Shown here piece after piece: positions 1 to 5,267 of a DNA stretch of 5,515 bases (its first letter is position 1; each line of letters opens with the position of its first letter). Origin of the DNA: Hyphomicrobiales bacterium (GTDB taxonomy: Bacteria > Pseudomonadota > Alphaproteobacteria > Rhizobiales > HXMU1428-3); the NCBI GenBank assembly GCA_021775385.1, contig JAJFHW010000313.1:1-5515 (forward strand), written 5' to 3'. A program made the position numbers and the translations under genes. Below the pieces are notes generated by a model that was not told the DNA's origin, made no database searches, and saw only the letters and a program-made list of their open reading frames with translations.

Positions 1-4
1 CCAT
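1..4 (-). CDS. rplJ: Probable first codon of rplJ (ribosomal protein L10), cut by the window edge
   Basis: Only an ATG followed by G is visible, so the protein cannot be read. The call rests on position: an L10-type kink-turn leader lies just upstream on the same strand, rplA lies before that, and L10 proteins commonly begin Met-Asp, which ATG-G allows. No good Shine-Dalgarno is seen at normal spacing; a perfect stem-loop (18-36) ends 13 bases before the codon. An in-frame ATG at 19 is an alternative start (reading M-V-F-A-N-M), but it sits inside that stem. Sequence to the left of the window would settle this. Confidence 0.35.
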
Positions 5-17
5 ATTTGCAAAGACC

Positions 18-36
18 ATCTCTCTTTTAGAGAGAT
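18..36 (-). other. Stem-loop just before the presumed rplJ start
   Basis: A perfect inverted repeat, ATCTCTC at 18-24 against GAGAGAT at 30-36, with an inner T-A pair and a 3-base loop. In the minus-strand mRNA it ends 13 bases before the presumed rplJ start codon. It holds the only purine-rich stretch (AGAGAGA) that could act as a ribosome binding site. A second GC-rich hairpin, GCGGC at 47-51 with GCCGC at 60-64, lies just upstream in the transcript. Inference: both could affect access of ribosomes to rplJ. Confidence 0.5.
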
Positions 37-210
37 AAACTTCTTTGCGGCTTACCTTTGCCGCTGCTTCACCTCAAGCTTAAGTGCTCAAAACTTAACA
101 ACGACGCTCACTTGCCTGCCCAGCATCCACTTAAAAAACAAGTAGACACCAATAGAAGTCCAAACCGATTAGAAATGGCGAAAAACACCACCTTCATTTA
201 ATCTGTTCAA

Positions 211-312
211 CTCCCGTCTATGCAGGCCATATGCTTAAATCTGCAAATTGGACCACCTGAAAAAACATTTCCAAACAATACCAACCACAGACACCTGCAG
301 TCTTGGACAGGA
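211..312 (-). promoter_or_regulatory. L10 leader: L10(L12)4-binding kink-turn structure upstream of rplJ-rplL
   Basis: Read on the minus strand, CUGUC (310-306) can pair with GACGG (218-214). Then follows an asymmetric internal loop, CAAGAC (305-300) opposite UA (220-219), and an inner helix UGCAGG (299-294) with CCUGCA (226-221). An asymmetric purine-rich internal loop between two short helices is the kink-turn layout of the L10 leader. In this family L10 in complex with L7/L12 binds its own mRNA and represses rplJ-rplL. The place, after rplA and before where rplJ should be, is the expected one. The inner arm (227-293) is U/G-rich and less clearly folded. Identification is from structure and recalled family features, not from a covariance search. 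Confidence 0.7.
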
Positions 313-313
313 C

Positions 314-422
314 AAAACCCAAAAAGAAAAACTTTCTTTCTAGGTTTTCTCCCTATGAAGAATTCATCTCTTAGAAAAACTCTTCATAGATCACTTTTCA
401 AAAACATTTCATTTTTGAAAAG
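314..422 (-). other. Run of three A/T-rich hairpins between rplA and the L10 leader
   Basis: Three inverted repeats follow the rplA stop on the minus strand. First, an 11-bp perfect stem, 394-404 with 412-422, with a 7-base loop. Second, a 9-bp perfect stem, 353-361 with 381-389, with a 19-base loop. Third, a two-part stem, 314-319 with 343-348 and 323-329 with 333-339, separated by a 3x3 internal loop. None is GC-rich followed by a clean U-run, so I do not call a terminator. They could be RNA processing sites, barriers protecting the rplKA message from 3' decay, or part of an attenuator that sets the rplA to rplJ ratio. Confidence 0.5.
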
Positions 423-441
423 AAACAAAATCCAGCTCCAA

Positions 442-1134
442 TTAAGAAGAAGCTGAAGTAATCTCAACTTTTACGCCAGGACCCATGGTCGATGACAAAG
501 CGATTTGCTTTAAAAACGTCCCCTTAGCACCGGTTGGCTTAGCTTTAGCAACAGACGAAACGAAAGCACGTACATTTTCAACAATGTCAGCTTCACTAAA
601 ACTTGCTTTACCAATACCAGCATGAATAACACCAGCTTTTTCAACGCGAAATTCAACAGCACCGCCCTTAGCACTCTTCACAGCCTCACCAACATTTGGT
701 GTTACTGTTCCAACTTTCGGGTTCGGCATCATGCCACGTGGGCCAAGCACCTTACCAAGACGACCAACAAGTGGCATCATGTCTGGTGTCGCAATACAAC
801 GATCGAAATTGATGTTGCCCTTCAAAACTTCCTCAAGAAGATCTTCAGCACCAACAATATCTGCACCAGCTGCTTTGGCTTCATCAGCCTTTGCATCACG
901 AGCAAACACACCAACACGTACAGTCCGACCAGAACCTTTAGGCAGCTCACATACGCCGCGTACCATTTGGTCCGCATGACGAGGATCAACACCCAAGTTC
1001 ATAGCAATTTCTACAGTTTCATCAAATTTAGCAGTTGCCGTTTCCTTCAAAAGCTTCACAGCTTCTTCAAGACTATATTGCTTTGTACGATCAATCTTAG
1101 CAAAGCTCTCTTTATATTTCTTACCGTGCGCCAT
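442..1134 (-). CDS. rplA: 50S ribosomal protein L1
   Basis: L1 binds 23S rRNA helices 76-78 and forms the mobile L1 stalk that helps deacylated tRNA leave the E site. In many bacteria it also represses the rplK-rplA mRNA. The 230-residue length is typical of bacterial L1. Domain I is formed by the N- and C-terminal parts, and the central insertion (about 70-155) carries the family signature at about 118-138, [20 protein letters not shown]. The N-terminus MAHGKKYKE and a C-terminal G-PG-V-V-I stretch also fit. The ATG start lies 4 bases after the rplK stop, and its ribosome binding site (AAGGG) sits within the last rplK codons, so the two are probably translationally coupled. The stop is TAA. 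The gene appears intact. Confidence 0.99.
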   Translation of the reverse strand: MAHGKKYKESFAKIDRTKQYSLEEAVKLLKETATAKFDETVEIAMNLGVDPRHADQMVRGVCELPKGSGRTVRVGVFARDAKADEAKAAGADIVGAEDLLEEVLKGNINFDRCIATPDMMPLVGRLGKVLGPRGMMPNPKVGTVTPNVGEAVKSAKGGAVEFRVEKAGVIHAGIGKASFSEADIVENVRAFVSSVAKAKPTGAKGTFLKQIALSSTMGPGVKVEITSASS

Positions 1135-1138
1135 AATA

Positions 1139-1567
1139 CTAACCCTTCACTTCCAAGCCCATAGAACGAGCAGAACCCGCAATAATCTTAGCAGCCTGAT
1201 CAATATCATTCGCATTCAGGTCAACCATTTTCTTTTCTGCAATCTCACGAACCTGAGCCATAGTCACAGTACCAGCAACAGAACGCCCTGGCTCACCGCC
1301 ACCTTTTTTCAACTTCGCAGCCTTCTTCAAGAAGAAAGAAGCCGGCGGCGTCTTCATCTCGAATGTAAAAGACTTATCGTTAAAAACAGTAATACTAACT
1401 GGAATAGGAGAACCCGGCTCCGCATCACCTGAAGCCGCGTTAAACGCCTTACAGAATTCCATAATATTAATACCACGTTGACCCAAAGCTGGACCAATAG
1501 GCGGTGAAGGATTTGCCTGACCAGCAGGCACTTGCAGCTTTAAATAGCCTTCAATCTTTTTTGCCAT
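1139..1567 (-). CDS. rplK: 50S ribosomal protein L11
   Basis: L11 binds the GTPase-associated centre of 23S rRNA at the base of the L7/L12 stalk, acts in factor-dependent GTP hydrolysis and the stringent response, and lies within the thiostrepton binding site. The product is 142 residues, normal for bacteria. The N-terminal domain carries the proline-rich segment [17 protein letters not shown] (residues 14-30). The C-terminal rRNA-binding domain ends with [10 protein letters not shown] (131-140). The start is the ATG at 1567, giving MAKKIEGYL, because AAGGGA lies 6 bases upstream at 1574-1579. A TTG-initiated form ten residues longer would run through that ribosome binding site and is rejected. 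It is separated from nusG by 159 bases and abuts rplA. Confidence 0.98.
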   Translation of the reverse strand: MAKKIEGYLKLQVPAGQANPSPPIGPALGQRGINIMEFCKAFNAASGDAEPGSPIPVSITVFNDKSFTFEMKTPPASFFLKKAAKLKKGGGEPGRSVAGTVTMAQVREIAEKKMVDLNANDIDQAAKIIAGSARSMGLEVKG

Positions 1568-1726
1568 TTTATTTCCCTTAAAAGGCCTTTTTAACAAAGC
1601 CCCATCTAAAATTAAAACATCCCACCCTCCCTACAAAGCAAAACGGACAAGGACATTATTTAAGGTGACGTGGTACAAACTTAGCCAACCGGCAAAGCCA
1701 GTAAATTCTCCCACATCATTCAACAA
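1568..1726 (-). other. nusG-rplK spacer and rplK leader with clustered G-tracts
   Basis: This 159-base spacer has no open frame worth calling. In the transcript it is G/U-rich and holds GGGAGGGTGGG (1631-1621), then GGGG (1603-1600), about 33-64 bases before the rplK start codon. A 12-base palindrome AAAAGGCCTTTT (1580-1591) touches the Shine-Dalgarno. L11 operon mRNAs often carry an L1-binding repressor site here and in E. coli a promoter, but I could not recognise either. A weak hairpin of short GGC/GCC arms (about 1683-1700) follows nusG. Confidence 0.4.
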
Positions 1727-2266
1727 TCAAGCGTCGACTTTTTTCTTAACTTGACTGAATTCCAACTCAACCGGGGTAGCCCGGCCAAAAATCTCAACAG
1801 CAGCCTTCATACGTTGGCGATCATCATCAACTTCTTCAATTTGCCCATGAAAACCTTCAAACGGCCCATCAAGAACAGTAACATCCTCACCAACTTCATA
1901 AATGATTGTTGAACGAGGACGATCAACCCCTTCTTTCACCTGATGCAGAATAGCCTGTGCTTCCTTTTCAGAGATAGGAATAGGCTTACTCTCAGATCCC
2001 AAAAACCCAGTCACCTTGGGCGTGTCCTTAATAAGATGATACGCCTCATCGGTCATATCCATCTTAACCAACACATAACCAGGGAAAAACTTGCGCTCAG
2101 AAGCAACCTTACGGCCTCGGCGCACCTCGATAACCTCTTCAACAGGAACCAGAATTTCTTCAAACTGATCCTCAAGCCCTTCACTCACAGAACGTTCGCG
2201 AATAGCATCAGCTACCTTCTTCTCAAAATTAGAATACGCGTGAACAATATACCATCTCTTCGCCAT
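1727..2266 (-). CDS. nusG: Transcription termination/antitermination factor NusG
   Basis: NusG is the conserved Spt5-like elongation factor. It binds RNA polymerase at the clamp, reduces pausing, links polymerase to Rho or to ribosomal protein S10, and takes part in rRNA antitermination. The 179 residues are standard length. The NGN domain spans about 3-95, opening RWYIVHAYSNFEKKVADAI and containing FFPGYVLVKMDM (60-71) and VTGFLG (85-90). The KOW domain is at about 125-155, with VGEDVTVLDGPFEGFHG. The ATG at 2266 has GGTGA about 6 bases upstream. It lies 57 bases after secE, the usual pairing of SecE and NusG genes. It appears intact. Confidence 0.98.
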   Translation of the reverse strand: MAKRWYIVHAYSNFEKKVADAIRERSVSEGLEDQFEEILVPVEEVIEVRRGRKVASERKFFPGYVLVKMDMTDEAYHLIKDTPKVTGFLGSESKPIPISEKEAQAILHQVKEGVDRPRSTIIYEVGEDVTVLDGPFEGFHGQIEEVDDDRQRMKAAVEIFGRATPVELEFSQVKKKVDA

Positions 2267-2323
2267 AAAACGTCACCAAACCCTGAATATCAAACCAAAA
2301 TTACGTCAAAGTTACTTCAAAAA

Positions 2324-2518
2324 CTATGACTGGCCTGAGCCGATTAATAACTGCACCAGCACATTCAATACCTGATCCGCTGCAAAGAAAAAGATTGCCG
2401 CCATGACAACCAGAATTAAAACCATGATTGTCGTAACCACAGTTTCTTTTTGTGTCGGCCAAGTGACTTTAGACACTTCAGCACGAACTTCTTGTATAAA
2501 CTCAAATGGGTTTGCCAT
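2324..2518 (-). CDS. secE: Preprotein translocase subunit SecE
   Basis: SecE is the small clamp-like subunit that stabilises SecY in the SecYEG protein-conducting channel of the inner membrane. The product is 64 residues, the short single-span form usual outside the enterobacteria, whose SecE has three spans. The cytoplasmic amphipathic helix carries the family hallmark EVSKVTWPTQKET (13-25), followed by one transmembrane segment at about 29-50 (IMVLILVVMAAIFFF core). The ATG at 2518 is chosen because GAGGA (2529-2533) lies 10 bases upstream. A TTG nine codons further upstream would be read through that site. The stop is TAG. It is 153 bases downstream of tRNA-Trp with no clear terminator between, so co-transcription with that tRNA is likely. 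Confidence 0.96.
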   Translation of the reverse strand: MANPFEFIQEVRAEVSKVTWPTQKETVVTTIMVLILVVMAAIFFFAADQVLNVLVQLLIGSGQS

Positions 2519-2629
2519 TAATCCAAATTCCTCATGATGCCACAATCACGGAACATCACATTCTATATCTCTGTAACAAACAGCCTGCCGCCTAAAACAC
2601 CCTACATCCCAGAAACAGCCACGCCACAC

Positions 2630-2669
2630 CCAAAAGCAAAACTTTCAAACCAAAAGCAAAACCTTCAAA
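2630..2669. repeat. Two tandem copies of a 20-base unit beside tRNA-Trp
   Basis: Bases 2630-2649 and 2650-2669 are head-to-tail copies of the unit CCAAAAGCAAAACYTTCAAA, differing at a single base (T at 2643, C at 2663). They lie 2 bases beyond the encoded CCA end of tRNA-Trp, in the transcribed tRNA-Trp to secE spacer. A recent local duplication explains the near identity. There is no third copy. Confidence 0.85.
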
Positions 2670-2671
2670 AA

Positions 2672-2748
2672 TGGCAGGAGTGGAGGGACTCGAACCCACA
2701 ACCCCCGGTTTTGGAGACCGGTGCTCTAGCCAATTGAGCTACACTCCT
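2672..2748 (-). tRNA. tRNA-Trp, anticodon CCA
   Basis: The cloverleaf reads well on the minus strand. The acceptor stem is AGGAGTG/CACTCCT with discriminator G and an encoded CCA tail (2672-2674). The D-stem is GCTC/GAGC. The anticodon stem CCGGT/ACCGG holds loop CTCCAAA with anticodon CCA at 2712-2714, and the T-loop is TTCGAGT. The T-stem GTGGG/CCCTC has a T50-T64 mismatch. The length is 77 bases with CCA and a 9-base D-loop. It supplies the UGG-decoding tRNA and heads the secE-nusG transcription unit. Confidence 0.97.
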
Positions 2749-2786
2749 AAACCTTTGCCACGCACAAATAAAATCGCATAGCAATA

Positions 2787-2815
2787 ATTATGCTCAACTC
2801 CTTCAACTCAAACAA
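2787..2815 (-). promoter_or_regulatory. Candidate sigma-70 promoter for tRNA-Trp-secE-nusG
   Basis: On the minus strand, TTGTTT (2815-2810) and CATAAT (2792-2787) are separated by 17 bases. The -10 matches consensus at five of six positions; the -35 matches only TTG. A start near 2780 would leave about 30 bases before the mature tRNA-Trp end at 2748. This is by eye only. Confidence 0.4.
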
Positions 2816-2931
2816 GCCAAAAACAAAACCGAGCATAAAAAAAGAGACCCCACCAAACGCTTTAACGCGATCAATGCTGTCTATATTCCTGGAAATGAAG
2901 ATTAGTACGACATATTATTGACAAGTTCAAT

Positions 2932-2960
2932 AAAAAAAGACAGATTTTTTAATCTTTTTT
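2932..2960 (-). terminator. Candidate A/T-rich intrinsic terminator after the tRNA-Tyr/tRNA-Gly transcript
   Basis: On the minus strand AGATT (2955-2951) and AATCT (2946-2942) form a short hairpin with a 4-base loop, followed by GTCTTTTTTT (2941-2932). An alternative 8-bp stem pairs 2933-2940 with 2953-2960. The stem is weak in G-C pairs, so activity is uncertain, but hairpin plus U-run downstream of tRNA-Gly fits. Confidence 0.35.
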
Positions 2961-3078
2961 CAACCCACTAACAATAGTGCAAAATCAATTGCAACCAGTC
3001 ACCTTTTAAAGCTTACCTCAAAACCCAATTTTTTTGAACTAAAATATATTGAGTAAAGCAATGCTCAGGGAAAAGAAA

Positions 3079-3152
3079 TGGAGCGGGTGAAGGGAATCGA
3101 ACCCTCATCTTCAGCTTGGAAGGCTGTTGCTCGACCATTGAGCTACACCCGC
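3079..3152 (-). tRNA. tRNA-Gly, anticodon TCC
   Basis: The cloverleaf is clear on the minus strand, 74 bases with an encoded CCA (3079-3081). The acceptor is GCGGGTG/CACCCGC, the discriminator T, the D-stem GCTC/GAGC. The anticodon loop is CTTCCAA with TCC at 3118-3120, and the T-loop is TTCGATT. The anticodon stem ACAGC/GCTGA has an A27-A43 mismatch, leaving four pairs. It decodes GGA and GGG. It lies 113 bases after tRNA-Tyr; a TATAAC box about 13 bases upstream has no good -35 at normal spacing, so transcription from the tRNA-Tyr promoter seems more likely. Confidence 0.97.
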
Positions 3153-3265
3153 TTGATTGTGTGAGGTTATACCTAAAACAATAAATTGTCCCTTAGAAAA
3201 TCTCCGAGCAGGCACAACGAACTAAAGGCATATACTCTTAAAGATCATACAAAAGCGCTAGCGAT

Positions 3266-3351
3266 TGGTGGAGGGGGATGGATTCGAACCAACGTACTCC
3301 GAAGAGATCAGATTTACAGTCTGACGCCTTTAACCACTCGGCCACCCCTCC
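3266..3351 (-). tRNA. tRNA-Tyr, anticodon GTA
   Basis: A class II tRNA of 86 bases with encoded CCA (3266-3268) and discriminator A. The acceptor is GGAGGGG/CCCCTCC. The anticodon stem TCAGA/TCTGA holds loop CTGTAAA with GTA at 3315-3317. A long variable arm folds around a TTCG tetraloop (CTC TTCG GAG). The T-stem GTTGG/CCATC has a T50-T64 mismatch (3292 against 3278). It is the first gene of the minus-strand tRNA cluster and has a good promoter just upstream. Confidence 0.97.
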
Positions 3352-3393
3352 GCTAATCACTGACTAAAAATAGTCAACAAGCGATAGCGTCTG

Positions 3394-3422
3394 TATATGG
3401 AAATTATCGACGCAACTGTCAA
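3394..3422 (-). promoter_or_regulatory. Promoter of the tRNA-Tyr/tRNA-Gly transcript
   Basis: On the minus strand a consensus -35, TTGACA (3422-3417), is followed 17 bases later by CATATA (3399-3394). Initiation near 3386 would give a leader of about 35 bases. That leader contains a perfect 6-bp hairpin, TGACTA/TAGTCA (3361-3376, loop AAAA), which could help 5' processing. The -35 is ideal and the -10 imperfect. Confidence 0.6.
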
Positions 3423-3538
3423 CCTGAAATTTGCCAGATTTGCAATTTTCCGATAGCAAATATCAAATGATCACAGTATTTTTAAATTTCTAAAGGATTA
3501 TGCACCCTTTTTACCGTAAAATTTTTATTTCACCTGGC

Positions 3539-3567
3539 TTAAACGGCCTCAAAAACAAAGATATAAT
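3539..3567 (+). promoter_or_regulatory. Candidate promoter of the rRNA methyltransferase gene
   Basis: A perfect TATAAT (3562-3567) has TTAAAC (3539-3544) 17 bases upstream. A start near 3574 gives a leader of about 64 bases that includes a GATCT/AGATC hairpin (3582-3600) and a four-codon ATG reading frame (3614-3628) ending 9 bases before the gene's ATG. The -35 is weak. Confidence 0.5.
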
Positions 3568-3637
3568 AACAAACCAGCAGCGATCTCATAATTTCAGATC
3601 ATTTTATTTTTCAATGCTAGAAAGTTAACCCCAAATT

Positions 3638-4450
3638 ATGAGCCAAAATAAAAAAAACGCCACAAACAATAAATCTCGAAATCACGGCCACAAAACCAAA
3701 TATGGCAAATCCACAAACGAGAAATCCAATAAATTAGCTACTGAAGCTTCAATTTGGGGTATTCACGCAGTAGCTGCAGCCTTAAATAATCCCAAGCGTA
3801 AAATTAAAAAATTATATCTCACTCAAAACGCGGCCCAGCGCATAGGTGAAAGTATAAACGCACCCTTGCCGCCTTTTGAAGAGGCCGCACCAAAAGACAT
3901 AACAAAGATTTTAGGACCAGACCCAGTTCATCAAGGCGCTCTATTAAGTGCCTACCCGTTAGATGATATTCAGCTAAACGAGTTAACCGGCAATGATTGT
4001 ATAGCCATTTTAGACCAGGTAACAGATCCTCATAACGTCGGCGCTATTCTACGTTCAGCAGCTGCATTTAATGTCTCTAGCCTAATTATGACTGCTAGAA
4101 ACAGCCCTCCCCTTTCAGGAACACTAGCAAAAACAGCTTCCGGCGGTCTTGAGAGCGTCAATATCATATTAGTTGGCAACCTATCCCAAGCATTAGAAAA
4201 AATTGGAGATCTAGGCTATATGCGGATTGGTTTCGATGGCCAGGGAGAAACCACAATGGAACAAGAAAAACGAGAAATAGGAGAAGGTGTAGCCTTAATT
4301 TTAGGCGCAGAAGAAAAAGGCATGCGCCGCTTAACAAAAGAACATTGTGATAAAATTTGCAAAATCAACGCAAGTGGCGCTTTTGCCAGCCTAAATGTGT
4401 CAAACGCGGCAGCAATTGCTTTTCATCACTTTCAAACTACCAATACCTAA
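3638..4450 (+). CDS. rlmB: 23S rRNA 2'-O-ribose methyltransferase, RlmB/TrmH (SpoU) family
   Basis: RlmB uses S-adenosylmethionine to methylate the 2'-O of G2251 in the peptidyl-transferase P-loop of 23S rRNA. The 270-residue product has three parts. Residues 1-36 are a hydrophilic Lys/Asn-rich tail. Residues 38-105 match the substrate-binding domain (IWGIHAVAAALNNPKRKIKKLY). From 121 comes the knotted SPOUT domain, with motif 1 LDQVTDPHNVGAILRSA (125-141), motif 2 LILGAEEKGMRRLTKE (220-235) and motif 3 SLNVSNAAAIAFH (251-263); the family's Asn, Arg, Glu and Ser positions are present. The start is the only upstream ATG, though no clear Shine-Dalgarno precedes it. Divergence from the tRNA-Tyr cluster fits this neighbourhood. 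Another member of the family with a different target base remains possible. Confidence 0.9.
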   Translation: MSQNKKNATNNKSRNHGHKTKYGKSTNEKSNKLATEASIWGIHAVAAALNNPKRKIKKLYLTQNAAQRIGESINAPLPPFEEAAPKDITKILGPDPVHQGALLSAYPLDDIQLNELTGNDCIAILDQVTDPHNVGAILRSAAAFNVSSLIMTARNSPPLSGTLAKTASGGLESVNIILVGNLSQALEKIGDLGYMRIGFDGQGETTMEQEKREIGEGVALILGAEEKGMRRLTKEHCDKICKINASGAFASLNVSNAAAIAFHHFQTTNT

Positions 4451-4494
4451 AAGTCCTACTTTCCAAAGCATTTTTAATAATAATTCAAAGCAAA

Positions 4495-4531
4495 AAAATA
4501 GATCCCGATAAAATCTATCGAGATCTATTTT
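4495..4531. terminator. Bidirectional terminator between rlmB and the convergent Arg/His/Tyr-rich gene
   Basis: A 10-bp perfect stem pairs 4495-4504 with 4522-4531, then one mismatch, then four more pairs (4506-4509 with 4517-4520) and a 7-base loop. On the minus strand it is followed by seven U residues, a good terminator 33 bases after the stop at 4564. On the plus strand it ends in UUUU, 45 bases after the rlmB stop. Confidence 0.85.
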
Positions 4532-4563
4532 AACATCTAAATCCTATGCTTAAGAAGCTAGAA

Positions 4564-4986
4564 CTACCAACGTCTCAAATACCGTCTAAAATGACGACGA
4601 AGGTGTCTATGTCGATAATGGCGTCTTAGACGATGATGACGACGTCCGGAATATGAACGACGATAGCCATGACGACGATAACTATGGCTACGATAACGAT
4701 AAGGCCGGTACCCATAGTTGCGATACCCGTAATGACGACGCCCGTAATGATGACGACGGCCAAAACGCAATCTTAATCTGCGGTGGCTTCTATATCCACG
4801 ACGAAAACGATGACCAACCTTAGCAACCGGCGCCTTATCAGCAATAACCGTTCTATGGTCAACAGTCTTAGGTGCTGAGGCTAAACTTCCAGCACCAGCT
4901 GAACCTATCAAGCCAAATATGCTTAGAATCACGATCGAAACAAAAGCAACAAGCTTCATACGTACGCGAGTTAAAAATACAATCAT
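4564..4986 (-). CDS. Secreted Arg/His/Tyr-rich low-complexity protein, family unknown
   Basis: I do not recognise a family. The ATG at 4986 is chosen because AGGAG (4999-4995) lies 8 bases upstream; GTG 4995 and ATG 4992 are too close to it, and ATG 4959 has no ribosome binding site. The 140-residue product starts with a basic segment and a hydrophobic core (about 12-30), with a possible signal peptidase site after AGA (30-32), so export is likely. A short linker (33-56) leads to a tail (57-140) in which 33 of 84 residues are Arg, 13 His and 13 Tyr, with no Asp, Glu, Lys or Cys. Patterns such as YGYR, RRHH and YRYRSH recur without a fixed repeat length. The last residue is Trp. Such a polycation could bind nucleic acid, anionic lipid, LPS or peptidoglycan, but this is inference. 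It has its own terminator and a partial relative upstream. Confidence 0.75.
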   Translation of the reverse strand: MIVFLTRVRMKLVAFVSIVILSIFGLIGSAGAGSLASAPKTVDHRTVIADKAPVAKVGHRFRRGYRSHRRLRLRFGRRHHYGRRHYGYRNYGYRPYRYRSHSYRRHGYRRSYSGRRHHRLRRHYRHRHLRRHFRRYLRRW

Positions 4987-5232
4987 ATACATCACTCCTT
5001 CATAGCTTTAATTAGCTATATAGTCTGATTAACTAACCCATAATGCCACAAATGGTTAATAAATGTTAATCAATTCCTAGTGACTATAAAATTGAAAGTC
5101 AAGAACAGGCGATTGAGCTTGTTTATAATAAAACTCAAATCCCAATATAAATACGAAGAATTGCTCAAAAATGAAATCTCCAAGGGGATAAAATGGAAAA
5201 ACATAAGCAGAGAGCTAGTTTTCAACAAGCAC

Positions 5233-5267
5233 AAAAAAAGTTGCATGAAGCTAATCATGCAACTTTT
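5233..5267 (-). terminator. Intrinsic terminator of the partial Arg/His/Tyr-rich gene
   Basis: A perfect 13-bp stem pairs 5236-5248 with 5255-5267, with a 6-base loop. Reading the minus strand, the hairpin is followed by a run of seven T (5239-5233, partly within the stem). It lies 86 bases beyond the stop codon at 5353. The strong stem and U-run on this strand support minus-strand transcription of the gene cut by the window edge. Confidence 0.85.

Larger units (their letters stand above)
2749..3078. other. 330-base gap between tRNA-Gly and tRNA-Trp with no gene
   Basis: No open frame, RNA gene or decayed coding remnant is recognisable on either strand. In related bacteria this slot commonly holds a tuf gene for EF-Tu, but neither its start (MAKEKF...HVDHGKT) nor its C-terminal coding sequence can be found. 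The stretch contains a candidate terminator near 2932-2960 and a candidate promoter at 2787-2815, both on the minus strand, and is otherwise A/T-rich. Confidence 0.7.

Noticed and set aside
220..456. Plus-strand 78-codon frame
   Set aside because: It is antisense to the L10 leader and the hairpin run after rplA, with no family likeness.
622..1164. Plus-strand frames of 180 codons (622-1164) and 82 codons (731-979)
   Set aside because: Both are antisense to rplA, whose protein sequence is unmistakable.
1568..1597. Longer rplK with a TTG start
   Set aside because: The extra ten codons read through the Shine-Dalgarno of the ATG at 1567, and L11 proteins begin near MAKKIEG.
1943..2329. Plus-strand 128-codon frame
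   Set aside because: Antisense to nusG; no recognisable protein.
2519..2545. Longer secE with a TTG start
   Set aside because: The extension contains the GAGGA ribosome binding site for the ATG at 2518, and the family starts near that Met.
2534..2737. Plus-strand 67-codon frame
   Set aside because: It covers the antisense of tRNA-Trp and the A/C-rich spacer.
2918..2946. TTGACA on the plus strand at 2918-2923
   Set aside because: The -10 at 17 bases is CAGATT, a poor match, and no plus-strand gene follows until 3638.
5070..5258. Minus-strand 62-codon frame with hydrophobic composition
   Set aside because: It begins inside the terminator hairpin and would lie in the spacer downstream of it; the Leu/Phe/Ser richness is expected from A/T-rich DNA.
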